Shown in pieces: positions 1-8,406 of a DNA stretch of 64,000 bases; position 1 is the first letter of the stretch; each line of letters starts with the position of its first letter. Source of the DNA: Haloarchaeobius iranensis (GTDB lineage: Archaea; Halobacteriota; Halobacteria; Halobacteriales; Natrialbaceae); contig NZ_FNIA01000017.1 in assembly GCF_900103505.1 (NCBI RefSeq), positions 1-64,000 of the forward strand. Reading direction: 5' to 3'. The notes beneath the pieces are model-generated. The model saw nothing but the letters and a program-made list of their open reading frames with translations. It was not told the DNA's origin and made no database searches. The position numbers and the translations under genes are program-made.

Positions 1-303
1 GACAGCAGCGTACAGCCAGTACTGTTCATCGTCGAGTTGGATCACGGTCTCGTCGACCGCGACGTGATCCGGCGAGTGACCGTCCTCGGGCTGTAGATCA
101 GCCTTATGCACCCAGTTGTGGACGGTCGATTTGACGCGGTCAACACCGAACAGTTCGAGAATCGAAACAGTATTCGAAAGCGAGAGACCAGCAAGATGTA
201 GTTGAATACTGAGCTTCATCAACAGTCGCGGTGTTGCTTCTCGCTCCACAAAACCTAACTCGATCTCGTCCAAAGAGTCGTTGAGGCGGGCATTTTCTGG
301 CAT
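1..303 (-). CDS. IS6-family DDE transposase (N-terminal 101 residues; partial)
   Basis: Translating the minus strand from the ATG at 303 gives an uninterrupted 101-residue N-terminus beginning MPENARLNDSLDEIELG. An HTH-like segment follows (SLSNTVSILELFGVDRVKST), then HNWVHKADLQPEDGHSPDHV, and AVDETVIQLDDEQYW, whose first Asp is the expected first residue of the DDE catalytic triad. This layout is that of the haloarchaeal IS6-type transposases of about 200-230 residues. The rest of the catalytic domain is beyond the window edge, so whether the element is intact cannot be judged. The downstream host gene is transcribed away from it. Confidence 0.85.
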   Translation of the reverse strand, partial: MPENARLNDSLDEIELGFVEREATPRLLMKLSIQLHLAGLSLSNTVSILELFGVDRVKSTVHNWVHKADLQPEDGHSPDHVAVDETVIQLDDEQYWLYAAV

Positions 304-350
304 AGAGCACTAGAAAACTGCTCCGCCTCACCTTTCAATCCTTATCTGAA
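1..350 (-). mobile_element. IS6-family insertion sequence, one end, cut by the window edge
   Basis: The window opens inside an insertion sequence. A transposase reads leftward out of the window from 303, and the AT-richer stretch 304-350 between its start and ordinary GC-rich DNA should hold the terminal inverted repeat. Read on the minus strand it begins near 350 as ggtgttcagataagg, which is a plausible IS end, but the matching end lies outside the window. No target duplication can be checked. Codon use differs from its neighbours (more A/T at third positions), as expected for a mobile element. The outer boundary is an estimate. Confidence 0.6.
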
Positions 351-407
351 CACCGCCTCCAGTTCAGGCCAGTCATTTATGACTCCGCCCGACGCAGTAC
401 CGACCGA

Positions 408-1082
408 ATGACCGACGCCGACGTCGACACCGTCCTCTTCGACCTCGACGACACGCTCTGCCGGTACCAGCGGAGCGTCGGCGAGGTCCTCTCGCTCGCG
501 TTCGACCGCACCGGGGTCGAGCCCGTCTTCGACGCCGACGACTACGTCGCCAGCTACGACGACTACGCCGAGCGAGCCGACAGCATCGACGACCTCCGTC
601 GGCGCTGCTTCGCGGACCTGGCAGCCGACCGTGGCCTCGCCCCCGACGCCGGCCGCGCCGTCGCCGACGCGTACACCGAGACGCGGGACCAGACCGCCGT
701 CGAGCCGCTCCCGGGTGCGGCCGCGGCCGTCGAGGCGCTCGCGACGGACCACCGGCTCGCCATCGTCACGAACGGCGCGCCGGAGATGCAGACCGCGAAG
801 CTCGGCGCGCTCCCGTTCGGGGACCGGTTCGAGCACGTCGTCCACGGGGGCTACGACGCGCCGGCGAAGCCGAGCCCGGAGCCGTTCCACCACGTGCTCG
901 ACCTGCTCGACGCCCGGGCCGACCGCGCGGTCCACGTCGGGAACTCGCTCGGGTCGGACGTGCGCGGGGCCCACGCCGCGGGCCTGCGCTCGGTGTGGCT
1001 CGCCGACGGCTCGACGCCGGCGCCGACGCCCACGTACGCGGTCGAGCGACTGGACGAACTGGTCGACCCGCCCTGGTGGTAG
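408..1082 (+). CDS. HAD-superfamily hydrolase (phosphatase-like)
   Basis: This is a 224-residue cytosolic HAD-fold hydrolase. Motif I is VLFDLDDTLCR near residues 9-19, with the nucleophile and acid/base aspartates. Motif II is IVTNG near residue 120. The lysine motif is AKPSPEPF near 155, and motif IV is VGNSLGSDVRGAHAAGL near 180. A long helical cap between motifs I and II suggests the C1 class seen in phosphoglycolate-type phosphatases. The substrate cannot be read from the sequence. A TATA-like catttatga is centred about 30 nt before the ATG, so the mRNA probably has almost no leader. The gene stands alone, convergent with the M48 protease gene 30 nt downstream. Confidence 0.85.
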   Translation: MTDADVDTVLFDLDDTLCRYQRSVGEVLSLAFDRTGVEPVFDADDYVASYDDYAERADSIDDLRRRCFADLAADRGLAPDAGRAVADAYTETRDQTAVEPLPGAAAAVEALATDHRLAIVTNGAPEMQTAKLGALPFGDRFEHVVHGGYDAPAKPSPEPFHHVLDLLDARADRAVHVGNSLGSDVRGAHAAGLRSVWLADGSTPAPTPTYAVERLDELVDPPWW

Positions 1083-1112
1083 CGCCAGCCCGCGACCGGC
1101 TCCGCGGCGTCG

Positions 1113-2066
1113 CTACTCGATCTCGATGGGCGTCCACGCCTCGTCGGCCCGGTCGAGCAGGCGTTCGACGCGCTCGCGCATCGGCGGGTGGGTCGCGAGC
1201 AGCCGCGTGAGTCCGCCGTCCTCCTCGCCGTGGATGTACAGCGACGACAGCAGCCCGCTGTCGGGGTTCGAGGCGCGCTCGATGCGGGTCAGTGCGCGGG
1301 CGAGGTCTTCCGGCCGCCCGGTCACGTCGGCGGCGCGGTCGTCGGCGACCAGCTCCCGTCGCCGGGAGTGCGCCCGGAGGAGCAGCGTCGCGACGACCGT
1401 GGCGGCGACGACGACCCCGGCGACGACGACGTACGCCCGCTCGACGTGCGCCGCGAGCGGTTCGAGCGGGCGGCCGAGCACCAGCCGCACCGCCCGACGG
1501 AGCCCCACGACGACCAGCCCGACGGGCAGCAACAGGAGGAAGAGCAGGCCGCTGAACGTCTCGACGACGCTGTAGCCGAGCGTCTGGACGAGGCTGTCGC
1601 GGCTCTCGATGTGGGCGAGCTCGTGGGCCACGATGGTCTCCATCTCGTCGAGCGTGAGCAGGCGGAACAGCCCCGCGTCGAGGACGACCACGCTCCCGCG
1701 GCCGCGGCCGCCGATGGCGAGCGCGTTGGGCATCGGCATCCGGCCGACCAGCAGGGTCGGCTCGGCGACATCCATCCGCTCGGCGAGCCGTTCGACGCGG
1801 GCGTGCAGCTCTGGGGCGCGGTCGTGCGGGAGCTCCGTCGCTTCGAGCGCGGCGAGGATGCGGGCGGTGCCGCCGCGGTAGCTCGCGTAGCCGAACAGCA
1901 GCGCGGAGGCGAGCAACGCGACGGCGAGCCAGACGGGGTCGGGGCTGCCGGCCCAGAGGACGGCGAACACGCCGGCGAAGAGCGCCCCGAGCAGCAGGTA
2001 CAGCGCGAGGAGGACCAGACCGGTGCAGACGGTGAGAAAGCGGGTGGCCAGGGCGTCGGAGTCCAT
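1113..2066 (-). CDS. M48-family (HtpX-like) membrane zinc metalloprotease
   Basis: This 317-residue integral membrane protease has two N-terminal membrane segments (about residues 10-37 and 45-62). The zinc motif HELAH is at residues 148-152 within IVAHELAHIESRDS. Two further membrane helices follow (about 163-192 and 205-225), then RRRELVADDRAAD, which provides the third metal ligand Glu, and the C-terminal THPPMRERVERL segment typical of HtpX/Ste24 relatives. The family degrades misfolded membrane proteins. The start is the ATG at 2066. The open frame continues upstream into the GTPase gene's region, but no family similarity lies there. A TATA-like element (cgataacgg) sits about 34 nt upstream. 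Confidence 0.88.
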   Translation of the reverse strand: MDSDALATRFLTVCTGLVLLALYLLLGALFAGVFAVLWAGSPDPVWLAVALLASALLFGYASYRGGTARILAALEATELPHDRAPELHARVERLAERMDVAEPTLLVGRMPMPNALAIGGRGRGSVVVLDAGLFRLLTLDEMETIVAHELAHIESRDSLVQTLGYSVVETFSGLLFLLLLPVGLVVVGLRRAVRLVLGRPLEPLAAHVERAYVVVAGVVVAATVVATLLLRAHSRRRELVADDRAADVTGRPEDLARALTRIERASNPDSGLLSSLYIHGEEDGGLTRLLATHPPMRERVERLLDRADEAWTPIEIE

Positions 2067-2167
2067 CTGGCGTGTAGCTACGGCCGGCGGTCTGAAACCG
2101 TTATCGGGGAGCGTGGCCTGCGTGGGCAGGGCGGTCGCGGGAACGGGGCCACAGAGAGCAGGTCCGC

Positions 2168-3781
2168 CTACTCCCGGTGGACCGCGGTGACGGTGCCGAC
2201 GCCCTTGGACTGGCCCTCGCGGAAGACGAACCGCTGGCCCTCCTCGACGAGGTAGGGCTGGAACTTGAACCGGACCGTCGCGTGGCCCGCGTCGCCGGGG
2301 AGCAACTGGCCGTCCGCCGGGTGGAAGACGGCGGCCTCGCTGATGGTCTCGACGTGGACGACCGGCTCGTAGCCGTCGTCGATGCGCGTCGGGTGGTTGA
2401 GCACCATCACGTCGGCCTCGAACTCCCGCACCGTGGCAGGGTCGCTCTCGCGCGGGACGAGCGCCATCCCGCGCGATAGCTCCGATTCGCTGACACCCTT
2501 GAGCGCGATACCGACGATGCGGCCCGCGCGTGCCTCGTCGACCCGGTGGTAGTGCATCTCGATGGAGCGCACCTCGACCTCGCGCCAGCCGCCGCCGGGC
2601 ATCGGCCCGAGCAGCAGCTCGTCGCCGGCCTCGACCTCGCCGGCCATGATGGTGCCGGAGGCGACCGCGCCGACGCCGGTGACCGAGTAGGTGCGGTCGA
2701 CGTACATCCGGAAGTCGCCGTCGTCGCCGGCGGTCTTGGGGAGCCGCTCGAACAGCTCGTCCAGCGTGTCCAGCCCGTCCATCGACACCGCGCTGGTCGT
2801 GACGATGGGGACGACCGTCTCGCCGATCTCCTCGACGGCCGCGTCGACGCCGTGGCGCGCGACCCGCAGCGGCGTCTTGTCGACCTCGCGGAGCAGGCGC
2901 TCGACCTCGCGTTCGACCTCGCGGAGGCGCTCCTCGTCGACGAGGTCGGCCTTCGTGATGGCGACCATCGTCGGGAGCTCGGTCGCGAGCAGCACGCCGA
3001 GGTGCTCGCGGGTCGTCTTCGTCGGGCCGTCGTCGGCCGCGACAGTCAGCAGGCCGTAGTCGAGCTTCTGCCCGACCAGCCCCCGGATGGTGGTGCGGAG
3101 CCAGGGCTCGTGGCCGACCGTGTCGACGAAGGAGACGAGGCGGTCGGCCTCCTCGACGACGCGGGCGCGGTCCTGCTTCCGGTGGGGGTTGTCCATGTGG
3201 ACCGACCCCGACTCGTCGTCGAAGCCGTAGACGGCGTAGGAGAGGTCCGCGGAGAGCCCGCGCTCGACCTCGTGGGGCTTCACGTCGAGGTAGCCCCGCG
3301 TGGAGCCGTCGCCGTCGTCGGGCTGGCCCGTGACCAGCGAGCCGACGAGCGTCGACTTGCCGTGGTCGACGTGGCCCGCCGTGCCGACGACGATGTGCGT
3401 GTCGTCGGTCTCCAGCACCGCACCCTCGCGGACCACCGCGACGCCGACGATGCCGCGCTCGTCGTCCTCGCCGACGCCCCACGTCTGGACGTCGTCGATG
3501 TGCGCGCCGGCCTCCTCGGCCAGCAGGCTCAGCACGTCCATGGACTCGGAGAAGGTGCCGGGTTCGATGCCAGCGAGACCGCCGTCGTCCGTGACGCCGA
3601 CGACGTACAGCGCCTCGCCGTCACCGGAGAGGACGCGGTGACGGAGCTGCGCCGCCAGACTCTCGCGTCGCCCGTCCGTCAGGTGGACGTCCTTGCTGAG
3701 CCGTTCCTTGAATTCGACGTTGCCGCCTTCCTGCTCGCCGCGTTCGAGGGCCCGTTCCAGCACGGCCCTGTCGGGGCTCAT
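2168..3781 (-). CDS. GTPBP1/2-type translational GTPase (EF-1A relative)
   Basis: This is a 537-residue GTPase. The first ~120 residues carry an EFKE-type domain (NVEFKERLSK, then ALYVVGVTDDGGLAGI). The same arrangement is found in eukaryotic GTPBP1, which places the protein in that family rather than with EF-1A itself. The G domain has P-loop GTAGHVDHGKST (133-144), G3 DTVGHE, and G4 ITKADLV. It is followed by EF-Tu-like beta-barrel domains 2 and 3. GTPBP1 relatives act in ribosome- or mRNA-linked quality control; the archaeal role is not established. The ATG at 3781 follows an AT-rich stretch with TATA-like ggcttttcc about 30 nt upstream. Confidence 0.85.
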   Translation of the reverse strand: MSPDRAVLERALERGEQEGGNVEFKERLSKDVHLTDGRRESLAAQLRHRVLSGDGEALYVVGVTDDGGLAGIEPGTFSESMDVLSLLAEEAGAHIDDVQTWGVGEDDERGIVGVAVVREGAVLETDDTHIVVGTAGHVDHGKSTLVGSLVTGQPDDGDGSTRGYLDVKPHEVERGLSADLSYAVYGFDDESGSVHMDNPHRKQDRARVVEEADRLVSFVDTVGHEPWLRTTIRGLVGQKLDYGLLTVAADDGPTKTTREHLGVLLATELPTMVAITKADLVDEERLREVEREVERLLREVDKTPLRVARHGVDAAVEEIGETVVPIVTTSAVSMDGLDTLDELFERLPKTAGDDGDFRMYVDRTYSVTGVGAVASGTIMAGEVEAGDELLLGPMPGGGWREVEVRSIEMHYHRVDEARAGRIVGIALKGVSESELSRGMALVPRESDPATVREFEADVMVLNHPTRIDDGYEPVVHVETISEAAVFHPADGQLLPGDAGHATVRFKFQPYLVEEGQRFVFREGQSKGVGTVTAVHRE

Positions 3782-3861
3782 GGTGTCGCGTTAGCATACA
3801 GTACGGAAAAGCCTTCCCGTATTTTGGGTATTGTTCACACAGGAACCGACGATGACCCAGT

Positions 3862-4233
3862 TCAGTCCCGCTTCCCGTAGAACAGCACCAGCCGACCGAC
3901 CGCCGTCGCCCAGAACCACGCGAGCATCCCGAGCTCCACGGCGACCGGCAGCCCCTGCGGGAACAGCAGCAGGCCGACCACCAGTGCGACCCCGAGCAGC
4001 ACCAGGAACGCCAGCGTGTTGTCGAGCACCGTCGGCGGCTCGAGCACGTCCTCGAAGGCCAGCTGGAGCACCGCCGCGGCGACGCCGACGCCGACCGCGA
4101 GCGCGACCGTCCCCGCCCCCGGTAGCGGCGGCACCGTCCCGCCCCAGAACTCGAGGTAGACGATGCCGGTGAGTACGACGGCGATCACTACGGCGGTCCG
4201 GCTCCGCCGCCGGTCGACCGTCTCGGGGACCAT
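3862..4233 (-). CDS. small four-helix membrane protein of unknown function
   Basis: This 123-residue protein is not recognised. After a charged N-terminus (MVPETVDRRRSRT) it has four hydrophobic segments, at about residues 13-30, 39-60, 70-90 and 95-115, and ends in a basic tail (FYGKRD). It is therefore an integral membrane protein with no soluble domain. TATA-like gcttttgag lies about 28 nt before the ATG, which indicates a leaderless message of its own. Its neighbours on the same strand (GTPase downstream, J-domain protein upstream) have their own promoter-like elements, so an operon is not evident. Confidence 0.7.
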   Translation of the reverse strand: MVPETVDRRRSRTAVVIAVVLTGIVYLEFWGGTVPPLPGAGTVALAVGVGVAAAVLQLAFEDVLEPPTVLDNTLAFLVLLGVALVVGLLLFPQGLPVAVELGMLAWFWATAVGRLVLFYGKRD

Positions 4234-4304
4234 ACGTACTCAATCGGCGCCCGACCTCAAAAGCCCACACCCCGGCGATACGGCTCCGGCGCGTCCCGAC
4301 GTGT

Positions 4305-4880
4305 TCACTCCTCGGAGAGTCGGTCGTACGCCGCCGTCACCCGTTTGAACGCCTCCTCGTCGCCGCCGGTCGTGTCCGGGTGGACCTCCTTGACCTTCTC
4401 GCGGTACGCCGCGCGGACGTCGGCCTGGTCGGCACCCGAGTCGAGGTCCAGCCGGTCCAGTGCCTCGTTCCGGGACGGTCCGTCGGTCGTCCGGGGGGCA
4501 CGCCGACGCTCGCGCTGGCCCCGTTGCCGCCGGCCCCCCTGTCCCGCACCGGCCGCCGCGGCCCGTGCACGGCGGCGGCGCTCCTCCGCCGCCCGCCGTG
4601 CCTCCCGCCCGAACCGGCTCCGTGGACCGCGTGGTCCCTCCGCCGCCTTCTGCTCGGCGGCCCGCCGCCGCTGCCCGAACGCGTCGCGGTACGTGCCCGC
4701 GTCGACGCGCTCGCGCAGCTTCCCGCTCGCCTGGAACCAGAACAGGTACGTGGTCACGGCTAACGGGGCCGCGATCCCGAGGACGAACAGCTCGCGGGTG
4801 ACGATGGCGACGACCAGCAGCACCGTCGTCAGGCCCGCGAACACCGCCGCCAGACCGAACAACAGCGGTGAGTCTCGCAC
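4305..4880 (-). CDS. membrane-anchored J-domain protein
   Basis: This 191-residue protein has two N-terminal membrane segments (about residues 5-25 and 27-47), a long Arg/Ala-rich helical linker (about 65-130), and a C-terminal J domain. The J domain reads ALDRLDLDSGADQADVRAA, then KVKEVHPDTTGGDEEAFKRV, with the diagnostic HPD. J domains stimulate Hsp70 (DnaK); no dnaK is in the window. The start is set at the GTG at 4880 because a clear TATA element (agatattagg on the minus strand, centred near 4910) lies about 28 nt upstream, which fits a leaderless transcript. An upstream ATG would place the promoter inside the gene. Confidence 0.82.
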   Translation of the reverse strand: MRDSPLLFGLAAVFAGLTTVLLVVAIVTRELFVLGIAAPLAVTTYLFWFQASGKLRERVDAGTYRDAFGQRRRAAEQKAAEGPRGPRSRFGREARRAAEERRRRARAAAAGAGQGGRRQRGQRERRRAPRTTDGPSRNEALDRLDLDSGADQADVRAAYREKVKEVHPDTTGGDEEAFKRVTAAYDRLSEE

Positions 4881-5074
4881 GAATCGGGGGTAGGGACTAG
4901 CCGACCTAATATCTCTCGGTGGTCTGTCCGATGGCTCGGCTCCGGCGCTCGCTCCCCTCCCCACCCAGTCGTCGTTCGACCGACCGTGTGGACCTCGGGC
5001 CGACCCCGGAGTACGGGCGCCCGGTACGGCAGCACCCGGGCACACTCAAGGCCCGCGGCGTGCTACACGCTCGC

Positions 5075-5248
5075 ATGAGCGTCGAGACCCTCTGCCAGAT
5101 CTGCGAGGACGCCCGGGCGACCCATCGGTGCAACCGCTGTGGCGCGATGGTCTGTGACCGGCACTACGAGCGCGAGTACGGGATGTGCCTCGACTGTGCG
5201 TCGCGGGCGGACCCGGCGGGCCGCGGCGGCGACACGTACCAGTACTAA
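5075..5248 (+). CDS. HIT-type zinc-finger small protein
   Basis: This 57-residue protein is almost entirely a zinc-binding module. C7-x2-C10, C19-x2-C22, C27-x2-H30 and C38-x2-C41 give eight candidate ligands, the spacing of zf-HIT/MYND-like treble-clef fingers that bind two zinc ions. The tail is short and Gly-rich. HIT fingers usually mediate protein-protein contacts in RNP or chromatin assembly factors in eukaryotes; the archaeal partner is unknown. The start ATG at 5075 was chosen because the upstream in-frame region has no similarity and would run into the J-domain gene's promoter. Its stop overlaps the stop of the convergent pyrF. Confidence 0.75.
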   Translation: MSVETLCQICEDARATHRCNRCGAMVCDRHYEREYGMCLDCASRADPAGRGGDTYQY

Positions 5249-6084
5249 CGGTGCTGGTTCAGGCGGCGCTTGAGTCGACGGGCGGCGTCGCCCGCGGCGG
5301 CGAAGAACTCGTCCTCGCCGCGGGCGTTCTCGCCGGCGAAGATGATGCCTCGCGAGGAGTTGACGAGCCCGACGTCGACGCCCCGGGCCGCGGACTCGGT
5401 GCCCGCCGGCAGCTCCGTCAGTCCGTGCTCGACGGCGGCCTCGGCGTCGCCGCCCTGTGCACCGACGCCGGGGACGAGGAACGGGAGATGGGGGACGCGC
5501 TCGCGGACGGCCTCGAGCTCGTCGGGCGTGGTCGCGCCGACGACCAGCCCGACGTTGCCGTGCTCGTTCCACTCCGAGGCGCGGGTGGCGACGCGCTCGT
5601 ACAGCGGCTCGCCGGTGGCGAGTTCGAGGTCCTGGAAGTCCGTCCCGCCCGCGTTCGACGTGCGGGCGAGCACGAACACACCGGCGTCCTCGCGCGAGAG
5701 GAACGGCGCGAGCGAGTCCCGCCCGAGGTAGGGGTTGACCGTGATGCCGTCGACGACGTCGAGCAGTTTCGCGTACTGTCGCGTCGTGTTGCCGATGTCG
5801 GCGCGCTTGGCGTCCAGCAGCACGGGCACGTCCTTGCCGTGGGCGTAGGCGACGGTCTCCTGGAGGGCACGCCAGCCGTCGGCGTCCTCGTAGAACGCGG
5901 CGTTGGGCTTGAAGCAGGCCGCATGCTCGTGGGTCGCGTCGATGATGCGACGGTTGAACGCCCAGCGCGGCAGGTCGTGGTCGGCGAGGAACTCGGGAAT
6001 ACGGTCGGGGTCGGGGTCCAGCCCGACGGAGACGACCGTGTCCCGGTCGTCGATGCGGGCCGCGAGTCGGTCGAAGAAGCGCAT
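5245..6084 (-). CDS. pyrF: orotidine 5'-phosphate decarboxylase
   Basis: This enzyme performs the last step of UMP synthesis, decarboxylating OMP. It is a 279-residue TIM barrel of the longer archaeal/bacterial PyrF type. The N-terminal strand VVSVGLDPDPDRIPEF is followed by the catalytic LLDAKRADIGNTTRQYA with the Asp-x-Lys-x-x-Asp triad. The loops ITVNPYLGRDS, VLARTSN, and FLVPGVGAQGGD form the phosphate-binding end. NSSRGIIFAG near the C-terminus fits the family. The gene ends three nucleotides into the convergent HIT-finger gene, with the two stops overlapping. The upstream gene on the same strand ends 69 nt away. Confidence 0.95.
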   Translation of the reverse strand: MRFFDRLAARIDDRDTVVSVGLDPDPDRIPEFLADHDLPRWAFNRRIIDATHEHAACFKPNAAFYEDADGWRALQETVAYAHGKDVPVLLDAKRADIGNTTRQYAKLLDVVDGITVNPYLGRDSLAPFLSREDAGVFVLARTSNAGGTDFQDLELATGEPLYERVATRASEWNEHGNVGLVVGATTPDELEAVRERVPHLPFLVPGVGAQGGDAEAAVEHGLTELPAGTESAARGVDVGLVNSSRGIIFAGENARGEDEFFAAAGDAARRLKRRLNQHR

Positions 6085-6153
6085 TGCATCGGTGTGCGCG
6101 GGGGGTCGTCTTGGACCTGTCGAAGCCGCGTCGGCCCGTTCCGTCGCCGGAAC

Positions 6154-7116
6154 TCACTCGACCCGCGCGCCGCGGCTCGCGGCTTCGACGACGCGTACCT
6201 CGCCGTCCACGTCGGCCGCCCGGAGTGCCTCTCGCGCGGCGGCCGCGGCTGCGTCCTCGCGGGCCGCATCCGTCAGCCCGTACACCGTCGGCCCCCAGGA
6301 GGACTGGCCGACGCCGGTGACTGCGGGGTGGCCGGCGAGCTCGTCGACGACGGTGCCGACCGGCGGCCGGAACACCCCGCCCTGCTCGTCCGCGTACCAC
6401 GCGCCGTTGAGGCGGCCGACGGCGGCGACGGCGTCCCCGAAGTCGTCGAGCCGGCCCTCCGCGGCGGCAGGCAGGAGCCGGCGGTTCACGACGCCCGCGA
6501 CCTCGTCGGCGATACCGGGGTCGGCGCGTTCGACGACCGCTCGCATGCTCTCCTCCTCGTGGTCGCCGTTGCGCCCCCGGGCCGCGTCGGGAACCGCGAG
6601 CACGAACCGCCAGTCGGTGGGCAGCTCGTGCCGCGCGACGACCGGCGGGACGGTCCACTCGCCGGTCGCGGGTGGGTCGGTCGTGAACCGTGCCGTCGGG
6701 TGCCCGCCGTCGACGACGAACCCGCCGTCCTCGAAGGCGGCGACGCCGACGCCGGAGCGCCCGCCCCTGCCGAGTTCCGGAGCGCGCTCGCGGACCTCCG
6801 GCTCCCGGTCGTAGGCGTGTGCGACCGCCGCGAGCGTCGCCAGCGCGAGCTGGGTGCCGCTGCCCAGGCCGACGTGCCGCGGCAGCGACTCCGCCACCGA
6901 GACGGTGGCCCCGGGCACCTCGAGCACCGCGGTCGCCCGCTCGGCGTACCGGCGAACCGTCTCGTCCGCACAGTCCACGCTCTCGGCCCGCGTCGCCGTG
7001 ACCCGTACCCGCGGCTCCGCGAGCGCGACACCGAGCCCGCCGTAGAGCCGGGCGTGCGCCAGCGAGAGGTTCTGGAAGCCGAAGTGCAGGCGCGCGCCGA
7101 CGCCGACCGTTGCCAT
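6154..7116 (-). CDS. beta-ribofuranosylaminobenzene 5'-phosphate (beta-RFAP) synthase-like GHMP protein
   Basis: This 320-residue protein is of the GHMP-kinase fold. It shows an N-terminal ARLHFGFQNLS segment and the GHMP motif LPRHVGLGSGTQLALATLAA near residues 90-110. A C-terminal GVGQSSWGPTVYGL motif matches beta-RFAP synthases. Those enzymes join p-aminobenzoate (or hydroxybenzoate) to PRPP in the first step of methanopterin synthesis. Haloarchaea do not make methane, so here it may serve a folate-like C1 carrier; that is inference. The ATG at 7116 is preferred over the overlapping GTG at 7119. A tatac element lies only about 20 nt upstream, so the promoter assignment is uncertain. Confidence 0.8.
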   Translation of the reverse strand: MATVGVGARLHFGFQNLSLAHARLYGGLGVALAEPRVRVTATRAESVDCADETVRRYAERATAVLEVPGATVSVAESLPRHVGLGSGTQLALATLAAVAHAYDREPEVRERAPELGRGGRSGVGVAAFEDGGFVVDGGHPTARFTTDPPATGEWTVPPVVARHELPTDWRFVLAVPDAARGRNGDHEEESMRAVVERADPGIADEVAGVVNRRLLPAAAEGRLDDFGDAVAAVGRLNGAWYADEQGGVFRPPVGTVVDELAGHPAVTGVGQSSWGPTVYGLTDAAREDAAAAAAREALRAADVDGEVRVVEAASRGARVE

Positions 7117-7224
7117 CACCGGCTACTGGTGGTATACGTGGGAACCCGTTACGGCGGTGGCAACCGTATCCGGTGTCGACTGTCCGCGGAGTGTCTCTCG
7201 AAGGAGTGGTCTCGACTCGCAGTC

Positions 7225-8181
7225 CTACAGCCCGTCGAGGATGGCCTCGGCGGCCACCTCGGCGCCGTTCTCGAAGCTCGGCGGGTCCGGCGGGTTCGCG
7301 ACGGCGCGGCGGATGTGCGGTACCGAGTGCTCAACCTGGAAGCCGGTGACGCCGGCCCCCTGGATGACGCGGCCGACGCCGCGTTGCTCGTCGGTGAACG
7401 GCCAGATGATGCAGGGCGTGCCGGCGACGGCGGCCTCCATCACCGTCGAGTAGCCCGAGCAGACGACCACGTCGGCGGCCTCGAGGTGGGGGAGCATCGC
7501 GGGCACCGGCTCCCAGTCGTCGCCGCCGACACGGGTGACGCCGTGGCCGTCGTCGCGGAGCCCGGAGACGAGGTCGTCGAGCGAGTCCGAGTAGTGGCTC
7601 GGGACGACGAGCACGTCGAAGGGGTCGACCGTGCGGTCGTCGTCGCACTCCAGGGCGACGGGTGGGACGTGGGTGACACCGTCCGGGTCGTCGTCGCAGG
7701 GCGGCCACACGGCCGGGTAGAGGAACTGTTCGCACTCGTAGAGCTGGTGCTTGGTCAGCAGCCAGGTGAACCACTCCTCGACGGCGGCGTCGTAGAAGTG
7801 CGGCGAGTTGTGCGTCAGCACGTGCAGCGAGGTGTCGGTCAGCGTGGCGGCCATCGCGGCGAACATGTCGTCGGTGACGAGCGCGTCGGGCTCGGTCCGG
7901 CGGAGCCACTGCACGTAGTCGTAGACGCGCTTGCCGCTCATCGGGACGCTGTGGGTGATGACCCGGAGGAGGTTCCCGCCGTCCTGGTAGTCGCCGATGT
8001 AGTCGACGACCGCGGGGACGTACTCCTCGTAGCCGTTGAGTTCGACGAAGCGCTTCCCCGGGCCGCCGCCGGCGAGGCGGACGGTCGCGCCGCGGTCTTC
8101 GAGCGCCTTGGCCACGGCGAGCATCCGCGTGGCGTGGCCGGCACCTTCCGGATAGTGGGCGACGGCGACCTCGGGGTCCAT
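7225..8181 (-). CDS. MurG/MGT-like GT-B glycosyltransferase
   Basis: This 318-residue protein has a two-domain GT-B architecture. The N-terminal EVAVAHYPEGAGHATRML resembles the glycine-rich loop that starts MurG-type enzymes. The C-terminal nucleotide-sugar site is ADVVVCSGYSTVMEAAVAGTP, followed by WPFTDEQRGVGRVIQGAG. Acceptor and sugar are unknown. Candidates are lipid or S-layer glycosylation, or another UDP-sugar transfer. The start ATG at 8181 gives a clean N-terminus. AT-rich tttcaaaagcttctt about 30-40 nt upstream is the likely promoter. The gene diverges from ilvD across a 225-nt intergenic region. Confidence 0.8.
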   Translation of the reverse strand: MDPEVAVAHYPEGAGHATRMLAVAKALEDRGATVRLAGGGPGKRFVELNGYEEYVPAVVDYIGDYQDGGNLLRVITHSVPMSGKRVYDYVQWLRRTEPDALVTDDMFAAMAATLTDTSLHVLTHNSPHFYDAAVEEWFTWLLTKHQLYECEQFLYPAVWPPCDDDPDGVTHVPPVALECDDDRTVDPFDVLVVPSHYSDSLDDLVSGLRDDGHGVTRVGGDDWEPVPAMLPHLEAADVVVCSGYSTVMEAAVAGTPCIIWPFTDEQRGVGRVIQGAGVTGFQVEHSVPHIRRAVANPPDPPSFENGAEVAAEAILDGL

Positions 8182-8406
8182 GTCGTCTCGTCTGCCGCGT
8201 CCGCGCAAGAAGCTTTTGAAAGCCCAACACCGTCGGGTTGGTGGGGATGTCGGGCCCGACGCCGCGGCGGCAACTCGATTCCCCGCGGCCGTCGGTAGTG
8301 GGTCCGAACGTGGGCGTCGTGACCGACACGCCGGCCGGCGGTCGGGTTCGGCAGCAACATCTGTCCCAGCGACGGGACTTAAGCCCCGGCACCGCTACCT
8401 CCGACC

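Noticed and set aside
1113-3482. A 789-codon frame that would merge the M48 protease with upstream sequence
   Set aside because: The part before 2066 is the shadow frame of the GTPBP1-like gene and is Arg-rich; the M48 protein has a clean start at 2066.
6109-6124. Half-site acctgtcgaa near the pyrF start, like the shared palindrome
   Set aside because: Only one arm is present and the distance to the start (25-40 nt) does not match the three conserved sites.
5185-8298. Very long open frame of over 1000 codons on the plus strand
   Set aside because: It lies antisense to pyrF, the beta-RFAP synthase gene and the glycosyltransferase. The translation is the usual Arg/Val/Ala-rich GC-rich shadow with no domain.
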